A stretch of 64,000 nucleotides of DNA from JBDHXE01 sp035445085 (GTDB lineage: Bacteria > Bacteroidota > Ignavibacteria > Kapaibacteriales > UBA2268). This document shows, piece after piece, positions 8,668 through 17,819 of this stretch. The position numbers were made by a program, and so were the translations under genes. Location of the stretch: the NCBI GenBank assembly GCA_035445085.1, contig DAOMQA010000004.1:62001-126000 (forward strand), given 5' to 3'. Positions within the stretch are counted from its first letter, which is position 1; each line of letters starts with the position of its first letter. The notes below the pieces were generated by a model that was not told where the DNA came from, did no database searches, and worked only from the letters and a program-made list of their open reading frames with translations.

Positions 8668-11373
8668 ATGAGGTTTTACATTATATATTTCATAATACTG
8701 TTATTTGGTATCAACTACTTAGATGTATTATCAGAAGATAATTCTATTCTAATAGCAAAGCAATTTGTCGATACATTAAAGATAAATAACACTGAAGGTT
8801 TGCTTGACACTAATCAAAACCAATCAAAAAGAAAGGTCGTTATGCAGAGAGTAAATGATAGTGGTTTAGATACAATAGTTACTTACAAAGCAAAAGATAG
8901 TATTGTTTTTAGTGCTAAAAACAAACAAATGAAATTAAATAATGAAGCGAATATTAACTTTAAAGGACAAATTATAGATGCATATCAAATAATAATTTCT
9001 TTTGATGAATCTAAATTAAGTGCTATCTCCAAAATAGATTCAAATAATAAATTCTATGGGATCCCAAAATTTTCTGATAAGGGTGAAGATTTTTACGGTC
9101 AAAATATTGACTTTAACTTTAAAACTGGAAAAGGAGTAATTTCTCTTGGTGAAACAGAAGTTAGCCAACAATTCTTTTTTGGCGAAAAGATAAAAAAAAT
9201 CAATGAACAAGAATACAATATTTGTAATGGGTATTTTACAACATGTGATAATCCAGAGCCTCATTTCCATTTTGGCTCATCAAAGATGAAAGTAATTAAT
9301 AAAGATAGGATATTTTTAGATCCTTTGGTATTTTATATTGAAGACTTGCCAATTATGATTATCCCTTTTGGTTTATTCTTTCCTAGTTCAAGTGGTAGGC
9401 AATCAGGTTTGATGATACCTACCTTTTCATTCTCAAAATCTCGTGGAGTAGTTTTTCAAAATTTCGGTTACTATTGGGCTGCTTCTGATTATTGGGACAC
9501 ACAGTTAAAAACAGATATTTATACAAAAGGTGGAATAATGCTCAAGACTACCACAAGATGGACAGAAAGATATAATTTTAATGGTAGTATGGATTTGGAT
9601 TACGGCAAGACTCGCAATAATGTAGACCAAGATTATTCTACAAATTGGAAATTGGTTCTCAACCATACTCAGGACTTTACACCATATGATAAGTTAGTAG
9701 TTAATTTAAATTTTTATTCAGAAAATTTTAATAGAAATACTCAAACAACTAACGCAGATTATATAACTCAATCTGTTCGTTCGTCTGCTTCTTATTCTAA
9801 GCAATTTAATAATGGGACTACTTTAGGTATAGGCTATGAGAGAGAGCAAAATATAATAAGTGATGAATATACGCAATCCTCTTCTGCTAGATATAATATT
9901 CCAAGTAAGAAAATTTTTAGTTCATTTACTAATATGCCCAAATGGATTCGTGATATCACATTGAATTACTCTGTAAATGCCCGTTATAAGAACTCTAAAC
10001 AGCTTATAACAAGCTATCAGCAAAATTTAAATGACTCATCAAAAATTGATACTATCAAATCATACAGATATAACCATAGTCAGAGAATAGACCATAACCC
10101 ATCTATAAATATATCTCCTAAGTTAGGAAATTTTATTTTTAGACCTTATATTAACTTTAATGCAACAAATTTTTTTAGAAGTGTAAATCGTAAATTTAAC
10201 AATAGCGACTCTACTATAACTGCAGATACAACTTGGGGTTTATATACAGATTATACTTACGGCGCTGGGCTTAATATTTCTACTTATTTATATGGAATAT
10301 TTGATGATAATAAAAAACTTTTTGGTTTGATTAAAGCAAGCGATTTGGGAATTAAAGCGTTTAGGCACGTATATAATCCTACTTTGGGTTGGTCAATAAG
10401 GCCAAATCAATCATCAATTAATAGCTTATTCGGCGAATATTTTAACCAATCAACTCAACAAAAAGTAATCTATTCAAGGTTTGATTTAGATGGAGGTGGA
10501 ATTTCTTCAAGACAATTTTCTAGCTCATTAAATTATTCTGATATTCATAGCTTTGAAATTAAGATAGCACAAGGCGATACTCTACCAGACAAAAATTTAG
10601 AACTCTTAAAGATAAATTTAAATTCTTCTTATGACTTTGCTAAAGATAGCCTAAATTTAAATGATTTAAATGTTCAATTTCGCTCCCCTGCGTTGAAGTT
10701 TATTGATTTTAATGGTTCAACGACTTTTAAATTCTATGATGAAATTAGAATAAGTGAATATGACTCAATCAGAAACGTATATAGCGATAGGTATGTAACA
10801 ACAAATAATTTGCTACTTTCTCAAGGCAAAGGATTATTTAGAATGTCTAATTTATCTTTGAGTATAGGTACTACTTTTAATTCCTCAGGAGTACAAACAA
10901 CTGATGAAAGCCCTCAAGATACGATGCAGACGGCAATTGATTCGGCAAGCTATGGAGAGAGATTTAGTCAAAGAAATTTTACTAATAGACCATACCACGA
11001 TATTTATGGAGATAATACACCAGGATACACTAATTTTAACTTTCCATGGTCACTTAATTTAAGTTTATATTATATGTATGGACGACCTTCAATTGACCCA
11101 AAAACTAAAAATGAAACAATTGATTTGAGATTATCGGGTACATTAAAATTAACCAATACTTGGAATTTATCTTTTAGTGGAGGTTATGATTTTATTAGGC
11201 ATACTCTTACCGTGCCAAGTATAAATTTGCATAAAGATTTACATTGTTGGGAGTTCATTTTTAATTGGATTCCAACTGGTGGAAACGCCGGCTTTTATTT
11301 AAGGTTAGGTCTTAAAGCACCGCAACTAAGAGATTTAAAAATAGAAAAACAAAGTAACCCACTACTAAGGTAA
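8668..11373 (+). CDS. lptD: LPS-assembly outer membrane protein LptD
   Basis: LptD is the beta-barrel that inserts lipopolysaccharide into the outer leaflet. The 901-residue protein has a signal peptide (residues 1-22). An OstA/LptA-like N-terminal jellyroll follows (about residues 70-220), seen as repeated short strands and the segment YFTTCDNPEPHFHFGSSKMK. The transition block PLVFYIEDLPIMIIPFGLFFP then leads to SGRQSGLMIPTF, the typical entry into the barrel. The rest is a long barrel rich in Tyr, Asn and aromatic strands. The combination is characteristic of the Bacteroidota LptD family. Cotranscribed with the preceding lipoprotein. Confidence 0.88.
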   Translation: MRFYIIYFIILLFGINYLDVLSEDNSILIAKQFVDTLKINNTEGLLDTNQNQSKRKVVMQRVNDSGLDTIVTYKAKDSIVFSAKNKQMKLNNEANINFKGQIIDAYQIIISFDESKLSAISKIDSNNKFYGIPKFSDKGEDFYGQNIDFNFKTGKGVISLGETEVSQQFFFGEKIKKINEQEYNICNGYFTTCDNPEPHFHFGSSKMKVINKDRIFLDPLVFYIEDLPIMIIPFGLFFPSSSGRQSGLMIPTFSFSKSRGVVFQNFGYYWAASDYWDTQLKTDIYTKGGIMLKTTTRWTERYNFNGSMDLDYGKTRNNVDQDYSTNWKLVLNHTQDFTPYDKLVVNLNFYSENFNRNTQTTNADYITQSVRSSASYSKQFNNGTTLGIGYEREQNIISDEYTQSSSARYNIPSKKIFSSFTNMPKWIRDITLNYSVNARYKNSKQLITSYQQNLNDSSKIDTIKSYRYNHSQRIDHNPSINISPKLGNFIFRPYINFNATNFFRSVNRKFNNSDSTITADTTWGLYTDYTYGAGLNISTYLYGIFDDNKKLFGLIKASDLGIKAFRHVYNPTLGWSIRPNQSSINSLFGEYFNQSTQQKVIYSRFDLDGGGISSRQFSSSLNYSDIHSFEIKIAQGDTLPDKNLELLKINLNSSYDFAKDSLNLNDLNVQFRSPALKFIDFNGSTTFKFYDEIRISEYDSIRNVYSDRYVTTNNLLLSQGKGLFRMSNLSLSIGTTFNSSGVQTTDESPQDTMQTAIDSASYGERFSQRNFTNRPYHDIYGDNTPGYTNFNFPWSLNLSLYYMYGRPSIDPKTKNETIDLRLSGTLKLTNTWNLSFSGGYDFIRHTLTVPSINLHKDLHCWEFIFNWIPTGGNAGFYLRLGLKAPQLRDLKIEKQSNPLLR

Positions 11374-11417
11374 TGTTTTAATTTGCCAAACAAAGCAAGA
11401 TTTTCGTATATTTGAAA

Positions 11418-13364
11418 ATGGTAAAACTAAATATATTAATAGTTATCGGATTTTTAGTGAATATAATGAACATGTATTCACAACAAGATACTTTATTTAA
11501 AAATGAACTTTTTGGAATTCATTTGCGTGGTGGCTTAGCATTTAACTATTATAATTTAAATTTTACTAGCTTCGATGGTGCAGTAGATTGCGGTCTATTT
11601 TCTAATGGATATGGCACAGCTTTCTTTGGGGAAGCATCTGTAGAAAAGGCTATTAGTGAGCAATTTCAATTTTTGCTATCACTTTCTTACTTTGATAGAA
11701 GTGCAAAATTTAGCGTTATTAATTCATTTGAATCAAGAGACTTAAACGATAATCAGATAGTAACGGTAAATACTGAAAATTATATTCAGACTACACTTAA
11801 CTTTTTAGAAATAGCACCACATTTGAAGTATGTATTAATTAGAGACTTTATTAATGCTCCCTTAAGGATAGGTATTGGTGCAAGAATTGCTATTCCATTA
11901 TCCAAGCAGTTTGTCCAAAAGGAAAGAATTGTATCACCTAATAACGCAGTGTTTATTAATAGTGGCGGAGTTAGAACTCAAGTGAGAGATTTGGCAGAGG
12001 GAGTAATTAATACTATCAATCCTTTGCAATACGGCATTAGAGCCGACTTAGAAAATTTATTAGATATAGGTAACGGTAACTATTTTACTCAATCCGTAAT
12101 TTTTGATTATAATCTATCTGACCTTACAAATGACACTAAATGGAATATCTGGTCTTTAAATTTAGGATTAGGTATTAGATTCTCTATTCAGCAGTCTCCG
12201 CAGATAAAGCCTATACAAAAGGAAATTGAGTATATTGAAGACACAAAAGAAAAACCTATATTTATTGAACCAAAAGAAGAAGAAAAAGTATTTAGCTTAA
12301 AGATAGATTCAATAAGTGGTCTAAAAATTGAAACAGGCAGTGAACTCTTAGCTACTATCCCATTAGTTAATGCTGTATTCTTTGATTTAAAAAGCTACGA
12401 AATACCAAAGTTCTATAGGCAAGGGAAAATTGATAGCTTAGATTTATTTTATTCTGACCCTATATCAGTGCATAGCTATGTATTACAAAGAATTGCCAAT
12501 ATTCTGGATAGGAATATAAATTCAAGTGTTATTTTACAATCCTCTACTTCTGGGGCTGATGAATTAAATAATTTAGAATTAAGCAAAATGAGAGCAGAAA
12601 AAGTTCGAGATGCTTTAATTTCATTAGGAATAAGTTCAAATAAGATTAAAATTCAACCCTTAATAACTCCAATAAACCAATCAAATCCAGATGTTAATGA
12701 AGGGCGTATAGAAAATCGTCGCGTTGAAATAATTGTTCAAAATGCACCATTACAAGAATATGTTAATTTTATAAAGTATAGGGAGCTTGCTGCTACTGTA
12801 AACTATTCGGTTAAAATAAAAAATTACGATTCTTCCGAGGTCACAATAATTGAATCTATCAATCACACAAAATCTATTATCAACAAGGAAGGTAATTATT
12901 CTTTTGATATTGATAAAAGATTATTAAACGATGATTCTACTTTAACAATTAATATCCAATCACAAATTCAAGATTCAACAACAAAGATAAGTGAGAAAAT
13001 TGATTTATCTAAAGCAGAAATAATAAATAAAGATTATAATTTAGATAATTTCGTGGCAATACTTATGTTTGAATATAATAGTTCTAATTTATCAACTGAA
13101 AATAAGGTATTGTTGAAGCAACTAAGCGACAAATTGCCAAATTGGATTACTATTGAGTTAATTGGTTCTGCTGATATTATTGGGACAAGCGAATATAATC
13201 AAGAATTAGCAAAACAAAGGGCTCTAAATACAGAGAAGTTTATCAATTCAATTTCCAATAATAAATTTATTATTAGAACAAAAATTATGATTGACAAATT
13301 TGATGATACTACGCCACAAGGTAGATTCTTGAACCGCTCGATTAAAATTAGATTGATAAAATAA
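11418..13364 (+). CDS. Outer-membrane protein with two OmpA-like peptidoglycan-binding domains
   Basis: The signal peptide is at residues 1-22, then a beta-barrel-like region up to about residue 255 and a Lys/Glu-rich linker. The first OmpA_C-like domain (about residues 310-445) contains NNLELSKMRAEKVRDAL and ENRRVEII. A second domain at the C-terminus holds GSADIIGTSEYNQELAKQRA. The Asp and Arg that bind diaminopimelate are recognisable in both. It probably tethers the outer membrane to peptidoglycan. I chose ATG at 11418 over an in-frame TTG at 11412 because TTG has no better ribosome site. A promoter-like pair ends 4 nt before the ATG. Confidence 0.85.
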   Translation: MVKLNILIVIGFLVNIMNMYSQQDTLFKNELFGIHLRGGLAFNYYNLNFTSFDGAVDCGLFSNGYGTAFFGEASVEKAISEQFQFLLSLSYFDRSAKFSVINSFESRDLNDNQIVTVNTENYIQTTLNFLEIAPHLKYVLIRDFINAPLRIGIGARIAIPLSKQFVQKERIVSPNNAVFINSGGVRTQVRDLAEGVINTINPLQYGIRADLENLLDIGNGNYFTQSVIFDYNLSDLTNDTKWNIWSLNLGLGIRFSIQQSPQIKPIQKEIEYIEDTKEKPIFIEPKEEEKVFSLKIDSISGLKIETGSELLATIPLVNAVFFDLKSYEIPKFYRQGKIDSLDLFYSDPISVHSYVLQRIANILDRNINSSVILQSSTSGADELNNLELSKMRAEKVRDALISLGISSNKIKIQPLITPINQSNPDVNEGRIENRRVEIIVQNAPLQEYVNFIKYRELAATVNYSVKIKNYDSSEVTIIESINHTKSIINKEGNYSFDIDKRLLNDDSTLTINIQSQIQDSTTKISEKIDLSKAEIINKDYNLDNFVAILMFEYNSSNLSTENKVLLKQLSDKLPNWITIELIGSADIIGTSEYNQELAKQRALNTEKFINSISNNKFIIRTKIMIDKFDDTTPQGRFLNRSIKIRLIK

Positions 13365-13371
13365 GTAATAC

Positions 13372-14124
13372 TTATTCCATTAATTTAACAGCTGGAATTT
13401 CATCTATAAAATGCCTTAAATACAATAATTGGTATATCTGTTCTAAAGCATTTTGTATTTCTGAACTCCATTTGGTAATAATGCTTCCTTCTCGAATTAT
13501 TTCACTATCTCTTATCTCTTTAATCGAAAACTCATCATTGATTTCTTTATCATAGCACTTTTCAATAAATTCTTTTAGTTTTAGTGGCTCTTCTTCGTTT
13601 CTTACTATCCAAAATGCATTAATAAGTGGCATTTCATAGGTTTCAAAAAAGTCTTCGCTCAAATCTAATTGTCCTTGCTTGCCAGAATCATTATAAATTA
13701 AACTGCAAGAATCCTCACTTAATTCGCCAAGATTAGAGTAATTTTTGGCTTCTGGAAACAAATTATAGCGTTCAGATAGTAGTATTAAAGCTACCTTTGT
13801 CAAAAAGTCTTCTTTATTACTAACAAAAAGTTCGCTAATAGTTCTTAAATTTCCTTTAAAATTTATTGAAGCTTGATTAGTATAAGACACTGAAGCGATG
13901 ATTCGCGTTGGCACTATCCTAAGGTCTGCAAACTTGAAAGTTCTTGCCAAAATATATGGGTTTACCAACATCAAATCAAATTTATTCTCTAAAATAAACT
14001 TGGTAATTTGTGGTTCATTCAATTTAAAAACTTCATAGCTAAATTCTTCTGCTACTTTATCAATATTTTGAACTAATGGACTATATATTGGATTATCCAA
14101 TATTGCGACCCTAATTTTTTTCAT
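13372..14124 (-). CDS. MqnA/MqnD-like periplasmic-binding-fold protein
   Basis: A 250-residue cytosolic protein without signal peptide. The segment QLDLSEDFFETYEMPLINAFWIVR matches the conserved DLGxxWxxxTGLPFVFAxW block of MqnA (chorismate dehydratase of the futalosine menaquinone route), and LIYNDSG aligns with its LIIGDxA motif. The N-terminal DLMLVNPYILA resembles the early substrate-binding part. The rest is divergent, so it may be a paralogue with another substrate. It overlaps the SpoU methyltransferase gene by 14 nt and is convergent with the OmpA-domain gene 7 nt away. Family call moderate, function uncertain. Confidence 0.6.
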   Translation of the reverse strand: MKKIRVAILDNPIYSPLVQNIDKVAEEFSYEVFKLNEPQITKFILENKFDLMLVNPYILARTFKFADLRIVPTRIIASVSYTNQASINFKGNLRTISELFVSNKEDFLTKVALILLSERYNLFPEAKNYSNLGELSEDSCSLIYNDSGKQGQLDLSEDFFETYEMPLINAFWIVRNEEEPLKLKEFIEKCYDKEINDEFSIKEIRDSEIIREGSIITKWSSEIQNALEQIYQLLYLRHFIDEIPAVKLME

Positions 14125-14665
14125 TTTTTACCACTTTATTATAAATATTTAAAGTATTATATATTGCAATACCTACTGCGACGCTTACATTTAAAGAGTG
14201 TTTTACACCATACATAGGTATTTCGATACTAAAGTCGCATAACTCAAGAATTTCGTCGTCTACACCAGAAATTTCATTCCCCGCAATGATTAATATTGGA
14301 AAATCATCTTCGGATAAATCATTATAATTTCTACAATTATTAGTAATTTCTAATGCGCATATTTTATATCCACCTTCCTTATGTAATTTTATAGCCTCAT
14401 TAGCATCTTTATAATACCTCCATGGAACCGTTTCGGTGGCGCCTAATGCAGTCTTTTCTATTTCCTTCCTAGGGGGATGTGGCGTAAATCCGGTTAATAT
14501 TATTTCTTCTACTAAAGCAGAGTCTGAGCTCCTAAATATAGAGCCAACATTGTATAAACTTCTCACATTATTTAGAAGTAATTTAATCGGGTGCCTTTTA
14601 TATTCTTTGATATGCTTTGTATCTTTTCTAACGTCTATAATTTCAGAATGTACTAACTTTCTCAT
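14111..14665 (-). CDS. SpoU-family RNA 2'-O-ribose methyltransferase
   Basis: A SPOUT-fold, SAM-dependent methyltransferase of 184 residues. Motif 1 is LLNNVRSLYNVGSIFRSSD, motif 2 is IAGNEISGVDDEIL, and motif 3 is IPMYGVKHSLNVSVAVGI; together they form the trefoil knot that binds SAM. The protein lacks the N-terminal L30e-like substrate-binding domain of RlmB, so it resembles short TrmH/TrmL-type enzymes. The target nucleotide cannot be told from sequence. It is the first gene of a two-gene unit with the MqnA-like gene. Confidence 0.9.
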   Translation of the reverse strand: MRKLVHSEIIDVRKDTKHIKEYKRHPIKLLLNNVRSLYNVGSIFRSSDSALVEEIILTGFTPHPPRKEIEKTALGATETVPWRYYKDANEAIKLHKEGGYKICALEITNNCRNYNDLSEDDFPILIIAGNEISGVDDEILELCDFSIEIPMYGVKHSLNVSVAVGIAIYNTLNIYNKVVKNEKN

Positions 14666-14727
14666 TCAAATTTAAATAAGTTTAAAAATCTTTGATTTAT
14701 TTTATTTATATTGCTATAATTTATTTG

Positions 14728-14735
14728 CAAAAGTA
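14728..14735 (-). promoter_or_regulatory. Candidate -7 element for the SpoU gene
   Basis: On the minus strand this reads TACTTTTG, identical to the -7 element of the tRNA-Phe promoter in this window. It lies about 60 nt upstream of the methyltransferase start. No TTTG -33 element is visible at 19-21 nt, so the call rests on the octamer alone. Confidence 0.3.
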
Positions 14736-14777
14736 AAGATTTGCATCGTATAATTCTCATAATTTATAGAGGTAATT

Positions 14778-17741
14778 ATGAAGTTCTGTCCATTATTATT
14801 TGCCATTTTCTTTTTATTTATGGCTAAAGCCTTATCCAATGATGTCATTGGTACAGACTTTATTGCTACATTTATTCCAAATTACCATAATAATTCGAAT
14901 AGTCCAGATAATCAGATGAAATACGGCGATTCTGTATATTTATTTATTTATGCCGATAAAGTAGCTAATGTTAATATCGAATATAATAATCAACTTGGGC
15001 AACACTTTGTTGATAATTTTAAGGTAAGTGCTAACACTATATATACTTTTAAAAAGACCTCTTATGATTATGCACTCTTAGGATATAATAAATCTGGTAC
15101 AATAAAAAATAGAAACAATTCCGAAATGACATCTAATATATCATTTAGAGTAAAGTCCGATTCGCCAATTATGGTATACGGGCATAGTCAAGCAGTTAAG
15201 TCAAGTGAGTCTTTTAATGTAATGCCTGTTCAAGCCTTAGGGAACGATTATATTGTAGCTGCTTACAATAGTTCAAACTATAACAATACTGGTTTTGCAA
15301 ATGGCTCTACACCATCACAATTTGCAATAGTGGCCACAGAAGATAATACACAAGTAGATATATTACCATCGGTTGCTACTAAGTATAATGGCACTAAAAA
15401 TCAAGCTATAAAATTAAATAAAAATGAAGTATACTTAGTGCAGGCTGATATTACTCCTACTTTGGAATATGCTGATTTAACTGGGAGTTCTGTTAAAAGC
15501 AATAAACCAATTGCAATATTTGGAGGGCATCAAAGAGCAGCTGTCCCGTATAATATAAAAGGCAGTGCTGTATCTCGCGACTATTTGGTTGAACAAATAC
15601 CAACATTAGAAACATGGAGTCTATCTACATATGTTATTCCATTTCCACAACCTAGCGCTATAGCAACTACTATAGATGATATCTTTAGAGTGATAGCTGG
15701 ATTTGATAATACTGATATTTTTATTGATGATATTTATTATGGTACATTAAATAAAGGGAAATTTTTTGAATTACCATTAGATAAAGCATATAAAGTACGT
15801 GGAAGTTCCCCTATATTAGCAATAGCTTATAAGCGTTCATCGCAAACTTCAACTGCAGATTATTCACTTGGAGACCCTTTAATGCAAATAGTTCCTAGCA
15901 TAGACCAATATGGCAATTCATACAAATTTATTAACATTCAAGCGTATGAATTTAATGGCTGGGACTACAGTCCTGTTTATGAAGAGCATTTTATAGCTTT
16001 AATCGTACACTCCAATTCTTTAAATACCATTAAATTAGATGGCGCTACTATTACTACAAATGGTTTTAAAAAAATTGAAGGTACTGATTACTATTATGGT
16101 TACAAGAAAGTTACTGATGGCGTTCATACAATCTCTGCCACAGACAACTTTGGATTATTTATTTGCGGATATGGCGAAGCTAATTCTTATGGATATTTTA
16201 GTGGTATTTTAACTAAGCGAGATGATTACGAGCCTCCAACCTTTCAAACTGTAACGGATAATTGCTTTATTTTAAATGGAAAAATTGAAGATAAAAGAAT
16301 AGCAGAGGCAAGTTATGATAAATCAAAAACTCAAAATTTAAAAGTTGAAATCGATACCTTTAAACCCTATGTAAAGGAGCTTAATTTTAGAGCAGAATTA
16401 ATAAACAAAAAGCAAGATGGACAAACTAGAATAATTGCGAAGGATTCTATTGGACAACAAAACTACAAAGATATTAAAATTGCAGGGTTTACTATCGGAA
16501 TAACTCAATCACCAATAATAGAACAAACCGAACCAATCATTATAGAAGATATTTTGCTGTTAAATGAAAAGAAATGCTACGAGTATACAATAAAGAATTA
16601 CGGTTCGCATGATCAAATTATAACTAAAGCAAGTTTAAGATTTGCTACTGATTTAACTTGTAATTTACCTGCAAAATTTACTTTAAAGCCTGGAGAAAGT
16701 AAAAATTTTAGTGTTTGCATTACACCTACCAGCGGGGATTCATATATTGATACCTTATTTATTGAAGATGCTTGTAATAAGCAAGATTTTATAGTATTTA
16801 ATTTACTCTCGAAGAAAGATGACAAAGAACCAGTTCTTACATCAAGTAAAGATAAATGTAATAATAGTATATTTATTACTATAAGTGATTCAAGTAGAAT
16901 TGATAGAGGAATAAAGCAAGTAATAATTGAGCAACAGACTAATATTAAAATTAACGAGATATATAAATCCAAATCTGTTATTAACTTAGACGCTAAAGTT
17001 ATAGACCCATATAAAGATGCTTTTATTTCTATCACTGCAATTGATTCTGTTGGCTTATCAGTTAATTATAAGGATACTATACCTGGATTTACAATCGCTA
17101 TAAATAGCATTAGAGATAGCTCAAATATACTAAATTTTGATACAACTAAAATTGGCTTAGTTTATTGCAAAGAAATCACATTAACAAACTACGGAATGTT
17201 TCCAATTACTTTAGATGATATATATTTAAATCAAAACATATATTTTTCTATACCATTGAGTCAGCTTCCGTTAATTATTAGCCCCAATGAAAGTAAGAAC
17301 TTAGAGGTATGTCTTAAATCTTACACAGCATCTACAAATAGAATATTTGACACACTACATATTCCATTTAATTGTTTAGATAAGGCATTTTTAATGGAAA
17401 GTGTTTCGGATTCTTTAATTTTTGATAATAAATCTAAGTGTGAAGTAAATTTAGTCTTTTCGTCAGGTGAAATTGAAAATAGTAATAATGTGGGAGCATT
17501 ATACCCAAATCCAACTAAGACTGAAATTAATTTTGTGATGAAAATTAAAGAAAACGCCCATATTATAGGTAAAATTTATAATAACTTAGGTCAGGAAGTA
17601 AGCCAATATTTAAATAGTAATTTTAATAATGGCGTTTTTGAAGTAAATGTAAATATTGAAAAGTTAGGAAATGGAGTATACTATAATATAGTATCAATAA
17701 ATAACGAAATATTTTCTACTATTTTCACTATTAATAAGTAG
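14778..17741 (+). CDS. Large secreted protein with IgGFc-binding-like N-terminus and T9SS sorting domain
   Basis: 987 residues, starting with a signal peptide (1-20) and a GAGG ribosome site at 14769-14772. The first 480 residues, from GTDFIATFIPNYHNN through repeated blocks such as PIMVYGHSQAV and KPIAIFGGHQRA, resemble the IgGFc_binding domain found in many FCB-group surface proteins. Two beta-sandwich modules follow (about 580-690 and 790-880), each with KNYG/TNYG and LKPGESKNF-type strands like choice-of-anchor D domains. The last 80 residues, beginning LYPNPTKTEI, form a type A type IX secretion sorting domain. It is probably exported and anchored or released at the cell surface; its ligand is unknown. 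Confidence 0.82.
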   Translation: MKFCPLLFAIFFLFMAKALSNDVIGTDFIATFIPNYHNNSNSPDNQMKYGDSVYLFIYADKVANVNIEYNNQLGQHFVDNFKVSANTIYTFKKTSYDYALLGYNKSGTIKNRNNSEMTSNISFRVKSDSPIMVYGHSQAVKSSESFNVMPVQALGNDYIVAAYNSSNYNNTGFANGSTPSQFAIVATEDNTQVDILPSVATKYNGTKNQAIKLNKNEVYLVQADITPTLEYADLTGSSVKSNKPIAIFGGHQRAAVPYNIKGSAVSRDYLVEQIPTLETWSLSTYVIPFPQPSAIATTIDDIFRVIAGFDNTDIFIDDIYYGTLNKGKFFELPLDKAYKVRGSSPILAIAYKRSSQTSTADYSLGDPLMQIVPSIDQYGNSYKFINIQAYEFNGWDYSPVYEEHFIALIVHSNSLNTIKLDGATITTNGFKKIEGTDYYYGYKKVTDGVHTISATDNFGLFICGYGEANSYGYFSGILTKRDDYEPPTFQTVTDNCFILNGKIEDKRIAEASYDKSKTQNLKVEIDTFKPYVKELNFRAELINKKQDGQTRIIAKDSIGQQNYKDIKIAGFTIGITQSPIIEQTEPIIIEDILLLNEKKCYEYTIKNYGSHDQIITKASLRFATDLTCNLPAKFTLKPGESKNFSVCITPTSGDSYIDTLFIEDACNKQDFIVFNLLSKKDDKEPVLTSSKDKCNNSIFITISDSSRIDRGIKQVIIEQQTNIKINEIYKSKSVINLDAKVIDPYKDAFISITAIDSVGLSVNYKDTIPGFTIAINSIRDSSNILNFDTTKIGLVYCKEITLTNYGMFPITLDDIYLNQNIYFSIPLSQLPLIISPNESKNLEVCLKSYTASTNRIFDTLHIPFNCLDKAFLMESVSDSLIFDNKSKCEVNLVFSSGEIENSNNVGALYPNPTKTEINFVMKIKENAHIIGKIYNNLGQEVSQYLNSNFNNGVFEVNVNIEKLGNGVYYNIVSINNEIFSTIFTINK

Positions 17742-17819
17742 GCAGAATAAAACTTTATAGCTCTTTATACGTATTAGATTAGTGTTAATTATCTAAAAAT
17801 AAATTTTAGGGTTTTATAA

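Noticed and set aside
13360..13376. 17-nt palindrome AATAAGTA-A-TACTTATT across two convergent stop codons
   Set aside because: With only one central base it cannot form a stable hairpin; it is probably a by-product of the two nearby TAA stops.
16613..17035. 140-codon minus-strand ORF inside the large sorting-domain gene
   Set aside because: An antisense shadow of a well-supported gene, without ribosome site or recognisable motif.
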